Positions 54,760 to 64,000 of a DNA stretch of 64,000 nt are shown here, piece after piece (the first letter of the stretch is position 1; the number at the start of each line of letters is the position of its first letter). Origin of the DNA: Selaginella moellendorffii (Eukaryota > Streptophyta > Lycopodiopsida > Selaginellales > Selaginellaceae). The stretch lies in the NCBI RefSeq assembly GCF_000143415.4, contig NW_003314289.1:91109-155108 (forward strand), in the 5' to 3' direction. The position numbers and the translations under genes are program-made. The notes under the pieces are model-generated. The model was not told the origin of the DNA. It saw only the letters and a program-made list of their open reading frames with translations, and searched no databases.

Positions 54760-57700
54760 ATGGAGCTCGCTTGCGAGAATGGGAGGTGTCTGGTTTGCAA
54801 GAGGGAGCCGCCAGAGCAGGAGATCCTGCCTTGCGCCAGCTGCGGCTGTCTGTGGCATCTTCAATGCCTCAAGACGCCCAAGACCCTGGCGGATGTTCGT
54901 CCTGACTACTGGGAGTGCCCGGATTGCGAGTACGATCCGGCCAGCAGCGGGAAGCCGCCGCCAAGCGGTGGTGGTGGAGATAAGGTGCTGCTGACAAAGA
55001 TCCGTGAGATAAATGCGGATAACACTCTCTCCGACGTCCAGAAAGCAGCGAAGCGGCAGAAGCTACTAAGCAATGGTGCTGTTCCGGCTGGAAGTCAGGA
55101 AGATCGAGATGAGTTGATTTGCATCTTTTGCCAGGGCCCTCTCGATCGCCCAGTCACGGTATGTTTCCTTTCCTTTTGTTCTCTCTTCTCTGTTCTTTCT
55201 TTCTGCAAGAAAACTAAGTTCTTTCTCCTTTTTTTCTAGACACCTTGCGGCCACAACTTCTGCCTCAGATGTCTCCAGAAGTGGTTCGCCCAGGGACACA
55301 AGAAATGCGGGAAATGCCGGGTGGATTTCCACCGAAGTTTTATTCAGCAGCCAAAGATCAACCCGGTGCTTGTGCAAGCCATTCGAATGGCCAAGACTGC
55401 TGCCAGTGGGGTGAGCTCATCAGCTTCCAAGTCCGTCCAGTTCCTCCAAAACCAGCACAGGCCAGACAGAGCATTCAAGAGCGAGAGAGCGAAGAAAGCC
55501 GGCTTGTCCAACGCGTCGAGTGGCAGGATCTTCGTCACGGTTGGCAAGTATCACTTCGGGGCTATACCAGCCGAGAATGACCCCGAGAGGAACTTGGGAG
55601 TTTTGGTTGGCGAGACTTGGGCGGATAGGATGGAGTGCAGGCAATGGGGTGCTCACAGCCCCCACGTCGCGGGAATCGCTGGGCAAAGCGACAGAGGTGC
55701 TCAGTCTGTGGTCATGTCTGGTGGCTACGAGGACGACGAGGACCATGGAGAATGGTTTCTCTACACCGGGAGGTGAGATTCATCTTGTTCTTACATGCGT
55801 TCTTTATGGCTTCCATTTTCGTTGCAGTGGTGGCAGGGATTTGAGTGGTAACAAACGAACGAACGATCAATCGTTCGACCAGGTCTTTTCGAAATCGAAC
55901 AGAGCTCTCTCTGTAAGCTGTTTGAAAGGGTACCCCGTACGCGTTGTGCGGTGAGCTTGTTGTTTTTGTTTTTCCTGGTTCTAGTATTTAGTAAGCGTGT
56001 TTTTGCAGATCGTCGAAAGACGTGCGTTCTGCTTACGCACCTCAAGAAGGCCTGAGGTACGATGGACTGTACAGAATTGAGAGATGCTGGCGGAAAATCG
56101 GTCTCAAGGTAAGAGTGGTGTTTACTGCAATCGTTGCTAAGTCGTGAACCAGGGCTTTCTGGTGTGCCGGTATTTGTTCGTCAGGTGTGACAACGAGCCG
56201 GCACCCTGGACAAGGTGTGTGTTTCTGAAAATTTTATCATGTATATTCTTTCTGATAATTCTGGTGATTAGTGAGGACTATGGTGATCGGCCACGTCCAC
56301 TTCCGGAGATTGCAGAGCTTAAAAATGCCACGGACGTCAAAGAAAGGAAGACGGAACGGCCGGCATGGGACTGGAAGGTAAAGATTGTGTTACCTGCTTT
56401 CACTATGCTCTTTAACATGGCAGTTTTAGGAGGACGAGAATGTCTGGGGATGGACTAAGGCACCTCCAAGTTATAATCCGTCATCTGCTCGGAAGAAAAC
56501 TGTATCGTCAAAGGAAAAGGAACTGAAAACCAGTACGTACTGATCTCTACTTGCTTAAGTCATTGCCTACTCACGACAATGTTCTTTCTGTAGGATTTGG
56601 ATGTGGCCTTTGCAAAAATGTATTGCAACGTCCGCTTTGCGCTCCTTGTGGCCACAATTTTTGTCAGTCTTGTTTGATTGGTCATTTTGCTGGCCACAAG
56701 GACGTTCGAGAGAGGGGCAATGGCCGACGGTCCCTCAGAGTTCGGAAGAACCAGAAGCTGTGTCCTCAGTGTAACAAGGACATCGCTGATTTTCTGGAAG
56801 CCCCTGCAGTAAGTAGACTTCTATCGGAAATCTTGCTGGAGATTTAAGTTTTTCTATTGTCATCAGGTCAACAACGATATGGATAATGTCATTCAAAAGC
56901 TGAAAGATGCCATTGCGAAACAGGAAGAGGAAAATCGTGATACTGCTGCTGATGACGATGGAGATGAAGGGGCTGAAGAAGCGGAAGAAAACGAAGAGGC
57001 TGACGAAGAGAAGGACGAGGATTGTTTCGGACGTGTGGTATAATTTGGCTTATCATTTTTTGTGGAATTGAAATGTGCTCATGCAGGGTGCGAGTGTTAC
57101 GGTGGGCAAGGAAATTGAGATGGAAAGTGCCATTGCCAAGAGAAAAGAGAAGGTGGATTTTCATGTTTTCTTTTGTTTCACTAATGCTTGGCATCACAGG
57201 ATATAGCTGCAAATGCAGGAGTCAAGGTAAATGAGGACACGACTGTAAACGGAGAACTTTTTGTACTCAAGGAAAAATCGGCACGGAGAACGCTCAAGGT
57301 AAATGAGGATACGAATGGTGTACTATCGGTGGGCAAGGACACGAAAACAGTCAAGGTAAATGCTTTCTCTATTTTGGCCTCGATGAAGATTAATTTGGTG
57401 GATGGTTCCAGGGTTCGACTGGAAAACATTCCTTGGGCAAGGAAAACTCGGCCACCATTGATGTGGAGGTAAAAACTCCTTTTACTTCGGTTTAACTGAC
57501 GTTTAGCGTTTTGTATGGCAGGATGGCGATGAAGAACTTTCCATGAGGGGAGAAGAGGCTCCTAGAAAAGCCAAGGTGAATGCTATGAGCTCTCTTTACT
57601 TTCCCCTCACTAAGCGTTTTGGTAATGGCAGGAAGTGGGAGAACTTCGCTTGGGAAATGGCAAAAGAGCTGCTGTGGACATCTCTAGCATTGCAAAGAGA

Positions 57701-57763
57701 ACCAGAAGTAAGGGAACTGTGGAGCAGAAGAAGTCTGTTGTTATCGTTTTGGATGATGATTGA
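54760..57763 (+). CDS. VIM: ORTH/VIM (UHRF1-like) ubiquitin ligase of DNA methylation
   Basis: Fourteen exons: 54760-55158, 55240-55772, 55828-55950, 56009-56108, 56153-56214, 56272-56377, 56430-56532, 56594-56808, 56867-57037, 57087-57152, 57200-57355, 57412-57468, 57522-57575, 57632-57763; about 758 aa. Domains in order: PHD finger (about 10-62), RING 1 (about 122-160; [17 protein letters not shown]), SRA/YDG domain (about 228-400; [35 protein letters not shown]), and RING 2 (about 479-535; [11 protein letters not shown]). The SRA binds hemimethylated cytosine and the RINGs are E3 domains; the protein maintains CG methylation with MET1 in the nucleus. The tail of about 210 residues after RING 2 is acidic then basic, split into small exons, and longer than in Arabidopsis VIM1 (645 aa). 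Confidence 0.93.
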
Positions 57764-58392
57764 CTAGCCTTTCATACATTTTAAGTTTTGAGAATTCTTT
57801 AGTATGTTATCTTTCTCAATTCTTAACTTAATCGATTGTTAATATGAAGTATACAACGTGCGGACGCCAGGCAAGATGATGGTAGTCGTTTTTCTGTAAC
57901 ATACTGAGGAAGCCTGGTAGTAGTAAACGTAGGGCACAGTATTCGCAGCGCCACTCACTGTAAGGAAACGTAACGAAACGAGAAAACTTTGGCCTCAAAA
58001 CCTTTGATGTTCCTGTCCTTGCAAAACTCGCTCCACAAGCGCTCCAGGTGCTCCGTCACCTCCTCGTCTTGCTTCGATGCGTCTAGCGAGGCAAGGCTTG
58101 TAAGTCCAGTCCGCGAGAGCAGCATCCGGCAATCGAAATCAACCATCCAGTCCATCTGCGCTCGCGCGTCCTCCCAGCGCAGCGTTGTAGCACAAACACT
58201 GCTCTCGGCATCTGGCAGGCGGGCGATGTAGCAGAGTGCCAGCACCAGGAACAGCGTCAGAGGGATGCCATCTCGCAAGCACGGCATCTAAGCATGCGTG
58301 CTCGTCCAGCGCCGCTGCCTCCTCCTCATGCGGCTGAGCTGACTCTGGAGACGAACTTGGACACCGCCTGAGCATAATTAATATCCCTTGAG
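57764..58392 (-). other. possible small minus-strand gene (frame 57955-58287)
   Basis: A 110-codon minus-strand frame begins MPCLRDGIPLTLFLVLALCY and ends at 57955. The N-terminus is hydrophobic enough to act as a signal or membrane anchor, followed by RWEDARAQMDWMVDFDCRML and a charged C-terminus. A second frame upstream (58435-58139) overlaps it, so a longer spliced gene is possible. Not recognised. Confidence 0.3.
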
Positions 58393-59320
58393 ATGAAGTT
58401 CCTGACAACATCATTAACACCTTCCCTGGTTTCAAGGTCTCAGACGGGTAGCGTGGTACGCCTCAGATCCGCAGATAAACTACCCAGCAATGGAGTTAAA
58501 CGGGCCGTGGAGGAAAACTACCTAGTGACAAGAGATTTCTATGAAAAGACCTGGAAAAACCTGGAAAGCATCGCAACGTTATTGAAATGGATCTCTTGCC
58601 CCGCAAGCCTTGCAATGGGGAATTCAGATGCAAGAAGTCTTTTTTTATTGGTTTCTCTTGTCGACAACAGTTGCAGGGCGATGCAAAGGGGAGGCGGAGG
58701 AGAAGTGGAGCATCAAATTCTCCCCTTACCAAAGCTACTGGACTTGGTGTCCAAGGTTGTATGCCGCACTACCATGCCATCTCGGCTTTGCACGCAGCAC
58801 GCTCGCATCTGGCTTGGGCGCTACGACCTCCGAATCTATTACGACCACAAGTTGACGTGTAAGTTTTGTGCCTCTCCAGAGTTATATATGTTCAAGTGTT
58901 TTGTTCGACGAGATGGCCAGCTTGGGACATAGGATTCTAGCATGCAAGAGGAGGAGGAGGTATGTACATGTTTGTGTGCACAAACTTTGATTCTTTTCTT
59001 CTTGCCAGGTTCTAGCAAATGGTTTTTGCAAGGAGCGCACTCCGTCCTTCATGGAGAAAGGTGTGAGGGACTGCACTGTTGAAGCAATGTGGTAATAGCT
59101 TCCATTATTCAACACATAGATTTAATCTCGGCATTGGTTTTTGTGATGAAGGGTGTTCCCCTACGAAAAGAAAGAGGCATGGCTGATGAACAGGACTACG
59201 ATCTCGCAAAGCCACCGGACACGGCGATGTGGCGTGCTTATAAACAGTACGTTGGGCATCCCGTGGTGGTTCTTAGAGAGCATAGAATGATTCGAGGCCG
59301 CATCCTTTGCAATATCTGAA
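58393..59320 (+). other. unidentified plus-strand fragments
   Basis: Open stretches 58393-58932, 58587-58862 and 59089-59319 overlap in different frames. One reads VFFYWFLLSTTVAGRCKGEA and WTWCPRLYAALPCHLGFARS. Another reads GMADEQDYDLAKPPDTAMW, then RAYKQYVGHPVVVLREHRM. These might be parts of one gene with introns, but I cannot build a consistent model or name a family. Confidence 0.25.
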
Positions 59321-59527
59321 TACACCCGGTTCCTTGGCTGGGAGACAAAGTCGAAGCACAGCAGGGATCATCTCTTTCCACCGGCAATCGAGGAATTCGA
59401 AAAGGAGGACCTCATAAGAGAGGACATTCCAATACCAGCACTTGACGTACTTGTAAGCTCCATGTAAGCCCTTAAATATAAAGTCCATAGATCGAGATGA
59501 GGGCGAAACGTTTGCGAGGCTGGAGCG

Positions 59528-60065
59528 ATGACAGCCATGGCGGCGCCCCTGGAGGTATGTGCTGAAATGATTCAGGAAGTATTCACTCTTCTGGTAGATT
59601 TCGCAGGATTATTGAGAGTGCTGGTATCTGGCAAGGTGAACGAGGCAATGAAGGTGGGTTTTCCCTGCTTCTTTCTGCGATTTGGAAGTAATATGGCATG
59701 TGTTCTTCTGTTGTAGCGCAAACCGAGACGGCGACTGGACCCGCTGTCTGGAAATGTTATCGTGAAACTTTTTGAGAGTTACTTCGAGGAAGCACTACTC
59801 TGACGGGGTATGAATGGTACGTGACGAGCTTTGTTCCTGTTTTTTTCCTTCGTGTGATGATAGGCGTATCCTTGTGGAAACTATCTATCCATCTGACGTT
59901 GCGGATTCCTCGACTGGACTAGATTCGGCGGTTCGAGCAGAAGCTTTATATGCGTTACAGCAGCTAAAGAGAAGTCGGGATTCAACGTTAAGCATTTTGT
60001 ACAGATACTCGGGGTTTTACCGCCTTCATGCCATTTCACGAACATCTAGAGGATCGGCTACATGA
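59528..60065 (+). CDS. small unidentified protein (70 aa) and possible downstream exon
   Basis: Exon 59528-59653 joins through a 63-bp GT-AG intron to 59717-59803, giving 70 aa that ends in TGA. It reads EVCAEMIQEVFTLLVDFAGL, then LRVLVSGKVNEAMKRKPRRR, then NVIVKLFESYFEEALL. A further open stretch 59872-60065 (RILVETIYPSDVADSSTGLD, then AEALYALQQLKRSRDS) is in another frame and could be a separate or alternatively spliced part. No family recognised. Confidence 0.35.
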
Positions 60066-60830
60066 ACTCACTGCTTCAGACGCTTAAGGTAATTACTTTT
60101 ATCTCTTATCCTTTTGTTGGTTTTTCCACAGTTGTGATTCAGGCAGTGTACCATATGCCTACGACCAAGAATGCTGTTCCCATTCACTGGCCTTGCAGAG
60201 CCTCTTTGGCAAGCTGCAATATAGTGGTGCTGTAGGAAAACTTTATTTATAACAATTTAATACAATTCTGTCAAGAATTTACCTAGAATATCCAGGAATA
60301 TCTAGTATATTCTTGAATATTCTTCATAGATTTTTTAAAACTTTTCATATATAAACTTAAGCCAAAACCTAAAGAAACTAAGATAAGAGAAACAAATGGC
60401 CATTTCTCTGTCTGGTGTTCCTGTCCCATAGGCATTGGTGATGAAACAATCTCCGGACAGCGTCACAAAACGCTGGATCCGGAAGAAACGCGTTCCGCCA
60501 GCAGCAGCAGGGTAGCAAGAGCAAGGGCGAGCAACATTCTCATTCGTCGCAGAATCTACCTGATGAGCGCGAAGAACATCTATAGAGTTATTGAAAGAAC
60601 TCTGCTGCCATTCTCACGAGAAAAGGTTGAAAAATAGTTTATTGATGATAGTTTGTGACGGAAGAAGTATGGAGTAAGGAGTTAAGTCTTATCGGTAAGA
60701 CCATAACGATAATTTTCACGGACCACCTCTTAGCAGGAAAAAGAAAAGGTTAAAAAATAATGCATGATTGTTATGTTTTTAAGCAGGAAAATGGAGTTTA
60801 CTCCTCGTGGATACAATAGCGTGGGAGCCA
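60066..60830. other. intergenic; possible LTR-like stretch
   Basis: No gene. 60245-60420 contains repeated GAATAT/TAGAATAT motifs followed by CATATATAAAC and a transcript-leader-like region, reminiscent of copia LTR promoters, but no partner repeat is seen in the window. Confidence 0.25.
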
Positions 60831-61660
60831 ATTTGTACTAGAGCTGCCAAAGTAGTCATTCACGTCTTTGGGTTCTTTTTCTCTTTTGCCAAGAATACAG
60901 ATGTGCTAACAACACATAAGGGAACCATTCCATGGGTCCAAGCCCAGGACGTTTTGACTTGCAAAACTTCCTCGCATGGCTCTTACAGGTGGCATGGTGG
61001 CTATGAGTTCGCTCAAGTAACCAGCTCGACTCAGCAATCCCAGCAAGCAGCCGTAATGCTGCTTCGTGTGGGCCACTTCAAAATCGAAGCGAATGGATCG
61101 AAACAAGTTTCTTCCCTCTCCTTTGTCTGGAGTACACACAAACATGTGACATCGTCCAGGGTTTCGACAGGGTTCACCTCCTAAAAGAGCTCCTTGACTC
61201 TACGTTTTGTGCGAAGCCACCAAAAATCGAGTTCCAAATGATTACATCTTGGGTTAGCTTGTTCACCTCCTAAAAGAGCTCCTTGACTCTACGTTTTGTG
61301 CGAAGCCACCAAAAATCGAGTTCCAAATGATTACATCTTGGGTTAGCAAGCCTTGAAATGTCCTTTTGGCTCGATCTAGATGACCGTTTTTGGCATATGC
61401 AGTAAACAAGGCAGTCCATGATACTAGATTTCTGATTTCCATTTTATCAAAAAGTAGTTTTGCTTCTTTATGTTGTGCAAAGCTTGACAGGATTATATTG
61501 TAAGAACTAAGGTCTTTTCTTGCAGAGAATCAAATAGATCACCTTCCCATTTGATCAATGATAAGGTTACTGTGTTTAAGATACATGCTTTGTGCGTAAG
61601 CAGCTACATTCGTACATGAAGAGATGCCGCGATCCAACAAGGTCCATCCGATCAAAGCCC
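60830..61660 (-). pseudogene. PPR gene relic
   Basis: Minus-strand fragments include RSIRFDFEVAHTKQHYGCLL and GLLSRAGYLSELIATMP (60906-61145), close to the C-terminal part of the 6428-8437 PPR. An upstream piece, IRNLVSWTALFTAYAKNGHL, lies at about 61430-61370. Frames are broken, and an 87-bp duplication interrupts the copy. Confidence 0.7.
61172..61347 (+). repeat. exact 87-bp tandem duplication
   Basis: 61172-61258 and 61261-61347 are identical, starting GTTCACCTCCTAAAAGAGCT and ending CATCTTGGGTTAGC, with two bases (TT) between. Identity implies a very recent duplication or an assembly artefact. Confidence 0.9.
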
Positions 61661-61909
61661 TGCTCGCTTGACACGTGTGAAGTCGATCGTGAACGAATTA
61701 CATGAGTAAAAAGTAAGGTTTGGTCGCTTTCAAAGTGGAGCGCGAATTCACAAATCCACGGCCACCGCTCGTTTGAAATGATGAAACATCACTCGGCACA
61801 TATATCCGGCCAGGGAGGGCGGGCAAACGCGCAAGATCGAGAGGCATGGCAGTCCAAGAAGCTCCTCTGGTGCGTCGTTCTTCTGCTCGTAGTTTTGGAT
61901 GATCGAGCC

Positions 61910-62040
61910 GCGCTCAAGGGTGCCGGAACCACGACCCATCGGCGCATCCGCCCTGCCGCCGCGCTCAAGGGTGCCGGAACCACGACCCATCGGCGCATCC
62001 GCCCTGTCGCCGCGCTCAAGGGTGCCGGAAGAAGACGGAC
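61910..62040 (+). repeat. 51-bp tandem repeat, about 2.5 copies
   Basis: Units at 61910-61960 and 61961-62011 differ by one C/T; a third partial unit follows at 62012. Each starts GCGCTCAAGGGTGCCGGAA. The period is a multiple of three, so both strands stay open (ALKGAGTTTHRRIRP on plus). Confidence 0.9.
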
Positions 62041-62059
62041 CACCGTCCTGCGCCCAATC

Positions 62060-62147
62060 GCCCTGATCGCCCTGATCAATCGGCGCATCCGCAATGCTGG
62101 AGCCGGAGCTACCCCCGGATGCGCCGATTGATCAGGGCGATCAGAGC
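62060..62147. repeat. 32-bp inverted repeat with 24-bp loop
   Basis: 62060-62091 and the reverse complement of 62116-62147 agree in 31 of 32 bases (GATCAATCGGCGCATCCG in the inner arm). It could form a strong hairpin as DNA or RNA. The inner arm contains the GGCGCATCC word also found in the adjacent 51-bp repeats. Confidence 0.9.
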
Positions 62148-62197
62148 GATCATCAGGCACAGGACGGTGGCGCGTCTAGCTCCACCCTCGGGATGCT

Positions 62198-62518
62198 TTG
62201 GACGAGGCTCCACTCCACAGGTTCTCATTTGATTTTTTCTATCACCATGCTCTTAGGAATGGCGTCCCGCAGTGCATAGCGCCTTCTCTCGTCTGTGAGC
62301 ACCTCGAATGCCAGAACGAAGGCCAGTATCCTCACACCCATCTTGAACACTTCTATCAGTCGCTTGGAAACGTGATGCGAGTGCTTGGAAACGGGGATGG
62401 ATACTTCGAGGCTCTAATGAAGGCTTCTCGTTTCAAGCTATCAGAAGGCACTGATCCTTGTTCCAACCTCAAGAAGATGGAGGTGGCCGAGGATAGAGAC
62501 ATCAAGGACGACCTCTGA
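62198..62518 (+). CDS. hypothetical protein, 106 codons
   Basis: Frame from ATG 62198 to TGA 62518. It reads DFFYHHALRNGVPQCIAPSL, then HTHLEHFYQSLGNVMRVLGN. The region is not low complexity and codon use looks acceptable, but no family is recognised and no splicing context is clear. It may be the last exon of a longer gene beginning in the repeat region upstream. Confidence 0.3.
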   Translation: MDEAPLHRFSFDFFYHHALRNGVPQCIAPSLVCEHLECQNEGQYPHTHLEHFYQSLGNVMRVLGNGDGYFEALMKASRFKLSEGTDPCSNLKKMEVAEDRDIKDDL

Positions 62519-62915
62519 TTGTCACTTGGTCTATCGATCGTTCCATTTCATTTGTGATTGTTTAGTTTTTTTTTTTCTTATAATGTGAGCCAAGGTCTTT
62601 TTCCGAAGCGTCCAACTATCCACAGGCTCCAACCCAGCAGTAGTTTCGCTGGCTCTGTCTTAACCTCATCGGTGTGGGAACTGCGGAATTTTGGGGGTTT
62701 GGCTGGGCGTGGTGATGATCCTAGCGATGGCCGTAGAAGCTCAGAGACATGGTGCTGAGTTGTCAGGCGCGCCGTGTGGGCTCACAAGATCTAACAAAAT
62801 GCCTAGCGCTGAAGAATTGTGTCAGAAAATGGAGGCTAGAAACGGTTTCTGGATATGCCCAAACAGGGTATCTTTCGAGGTTGATTCATTTCATGCTAAT
62901 AAATTGCTTGTACAA
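62519..62915 (+). other. intergenic with weak PPR-like trace
   Basis: A short stretch near 62850 reads SGYAQTGYLSRLI, similar to a PPR core, but nothing longer. No gene is supported. Confidence 0.25.
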
Positions 62916-63938
62916 CTACATTGAGCATGGATATGTTTGTCTTACAAATGTCATGTTTCCCAGCTTATATGGAATATTTGATAAAAATTTTATAGGTTTG
63001 TTGTAAGTGCTTCCAAACACCCTCTCCCATTTTACTTTAGAAAATTGTACATTCTCCGCATCCCAGTGAATTAAGCACTTTGAAACCAAAGTCCCGTGAG
63101 AACTATACGCATGTAACTCATTATCTTTCATCACAACCAATTGTTTAATTGGCTCTCCATCCAGCTTTCCAGATAAACATTCCCAGGCAGACGTCTCCTC
63201 ATTCCAAAAATAAAGCCAATTTCCACCACTGTCCTTGAACCATTCTATTTTTACCAACAGTACCTTATTTAAAACTGTCATAGCTGGGATTACGCCACTC
63301 TCAATCACGGTAACGGTAAAAGGTTCACACCAACCCTTTGTACAAATGCTATGGCTCCCCATATCCAAGAATCGCAGCTCCAAACTCACTGCCTTAATTC
63401 CAACTGGGAAAGTTACACGCTCAAAAGCGCCCACAATTCCATCTTGAAACACAAGCATCCTCTCAAGCTTGCAATCTGTAGGCAATTCCGCTAGAACGCT
63501 CCATTCCTTTACATCCAAGTCATATCTTCCTAGTGTCTTGCCATCTGCTGCTATGTAGAGACTGCCTCTGAGGTACACCATTTGTGGATTGCTTGAAAAG
63601 GTGGTGGCGCAGAGATCTCTTGTGATTTGAATGCTGCTCCCCTTGGAAAGGTCAAACAGATGTGATTGCCCAATCTCTCGTGAGTACATGATCACAAACC
63701 CCTCGCTACAACACATGACTTCCCAGTTTACTTGATTACCACCAACAATTGGGCATGGAACTGCCTTGATCCCTAATATTTCATAAGGCAATCCTACCAT
63801 CTTCTGTAGCACGTGATTCCATTCGAACACTTCTTGCAAGCCTTGTCGAGTGCCCTTGTCTACCCTTGAAAAGATCTCCGCCAATAACTCCTCTGGTACC
63901 ATGACTCTGCCGCAAGAACAACCTAATATGTTAGCCAT
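62916..63938 (-). CDS. F-box-like/kelch-type protein
   Basis: Intronless, 340 aa, from the ATG at 63938. The N-terminus has VPEELLAEIFSRVD, resembling the first half of an F-box (LP.ELL.EI..R), and the second half (WNHVLQKM) is weak. The rest reads like a plant F-box-associated beta-propeller: MVYLRGSLYIAADGKTLGRY, then DVKEWSVLAELP, NWLYFWNEETSAWECL, and VMKDNELHAYSSHG. By analogy it would be a substrate adaptor for an SCF ubiquitin ligase; the degenerate F-box makes Skp1 binding uncertain. Substrate unknown. Confidence 0.6.
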   Translation of the reverse strand: MANILGCSCGRVMVPEELLAEIFSRVDKGTRQGLQEVFEWNHVLQKMVGLPYEILGIKAVPCPIVGGNQVNWEVMCCSEGFVIMYSREIGQSHLFDLSKGSSIQITRDLCATTFSSNPQMVYLRGSLYIAADGKTLGRYDLDVKEWSVLAELPTDCKLERMLVFQDGIVGAFERVTFPVGIKAVSLELRFLDMGSHSICTKGWCEPFTVTVIESGVIPAMTVLNKVLLVKIEWFKDSGGNWLYFWNEETSAWECLSGKLDGEPIKQLVVMKDNELHAYSSHGTLVSKCLIHWDAENVQFSKVKWERVFGSTYNKPIKFLSNIPYKLGNMTFVRQTYPCSM

Positions 63939-64000
63939 CTATTTATGGCTATTTGGAAGGAATAAAGGTATAATATTCTTGGAGATAATTCCACTGTAAT

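Noticed and set aside
60245-60420. Solo copia LTR
   Set aside because: Looks LTR-like by composition, but no matching repeat, terminal TG/CA or target duplication could be shown within the window.
61778-62131. 117-codon frame across the 51-bp repeats
   Set aside because: Mostly tandem repeat and hairpin sequence; openness follows from the repeat period being a multiple of three.

Overview
The window is nuclear DNA of a land plant. Most of the recognisable genes are plant-specific: plastid and ER omega-3 desaturases, the gibberellin receptor GID1, a RIQ/DUF1118 thylakoid protein, PSB33, an AHK1-type hybrid histidine kinase, mTERF4/BSM and a VIM/ORTH ubiquitin ligase. Introns are very short (about 50-100 bp) with GT-AG ends, spacing is tight, and two long PLS-type PPR genes are intronless. 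This combination fits a lycophyte such as Selaginella moellendorffii best. That assignment is an inference from gene content and architecture, not a database match.

Layout. 1-8.4 kb: a tandem pair of omega-3 desaturases (plastid-type, then ER-type), a carboxylesterase head-to-head with a 2OG-Fe(II) dioxygenase, and a PPR gene. 8.5-12.2 kb: a broken copy of the dioxygenase, then poorly identifiable fragments. 12.5-20.0 kb: an AT-rich island with a MITE-like element (52-bp inverted ends) and a decayed Ty3/gypsy element with short LTRs, carrying a GC-rich block with a 0.5-kb minisatellite. 20.3-23.5 kb: a dead copy of the first PPR gene, split by scrambled Ty1/copia pieces. 23.6-42.1 kb: a dense block with GID1, RIQ-like, a large unknown protein, Rab1/RabD, a pfkB kinase (with an inverted partial copy beside it), PSB33 and CPSF73-II sharing a 113-bp divergent promoter, and AHK1. 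42.3-49.8 kb: a graveyard of partial genes (PPR relic, two ABCG/PDR tails, the C-terminal half of a prolyl aminopeptidase, an AHK1 tail). 49.8-57.8 kb: an intact PPR gene, mTERF4 and ORTH/VIM. 57.9-64 kb: small unknown genes, another PPR relic, local repeats and an F-box-like gene.

The intact genes serve chloroplast lipids and membranes, thylakoid light-harvesting organisation, organelle gene expression, hormone and osmotic signalling, snRNA/mRNA 3' processing and DNA methylation maintenance. They look like independent housekeeping loci; no pathway cluster is evident. The most striking pattern is the duplicated AHK1-tail plus PPR-head block. In copy 1 (42 kb) AHK1 lives and the PPR is dead; in copy 2 (49 kb) AHK1 is dead and the PPR lives. 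The dead PPR copy differs almost only by C-to-T and G-to-A changes, the mark expected of cytosine-methylation decay.
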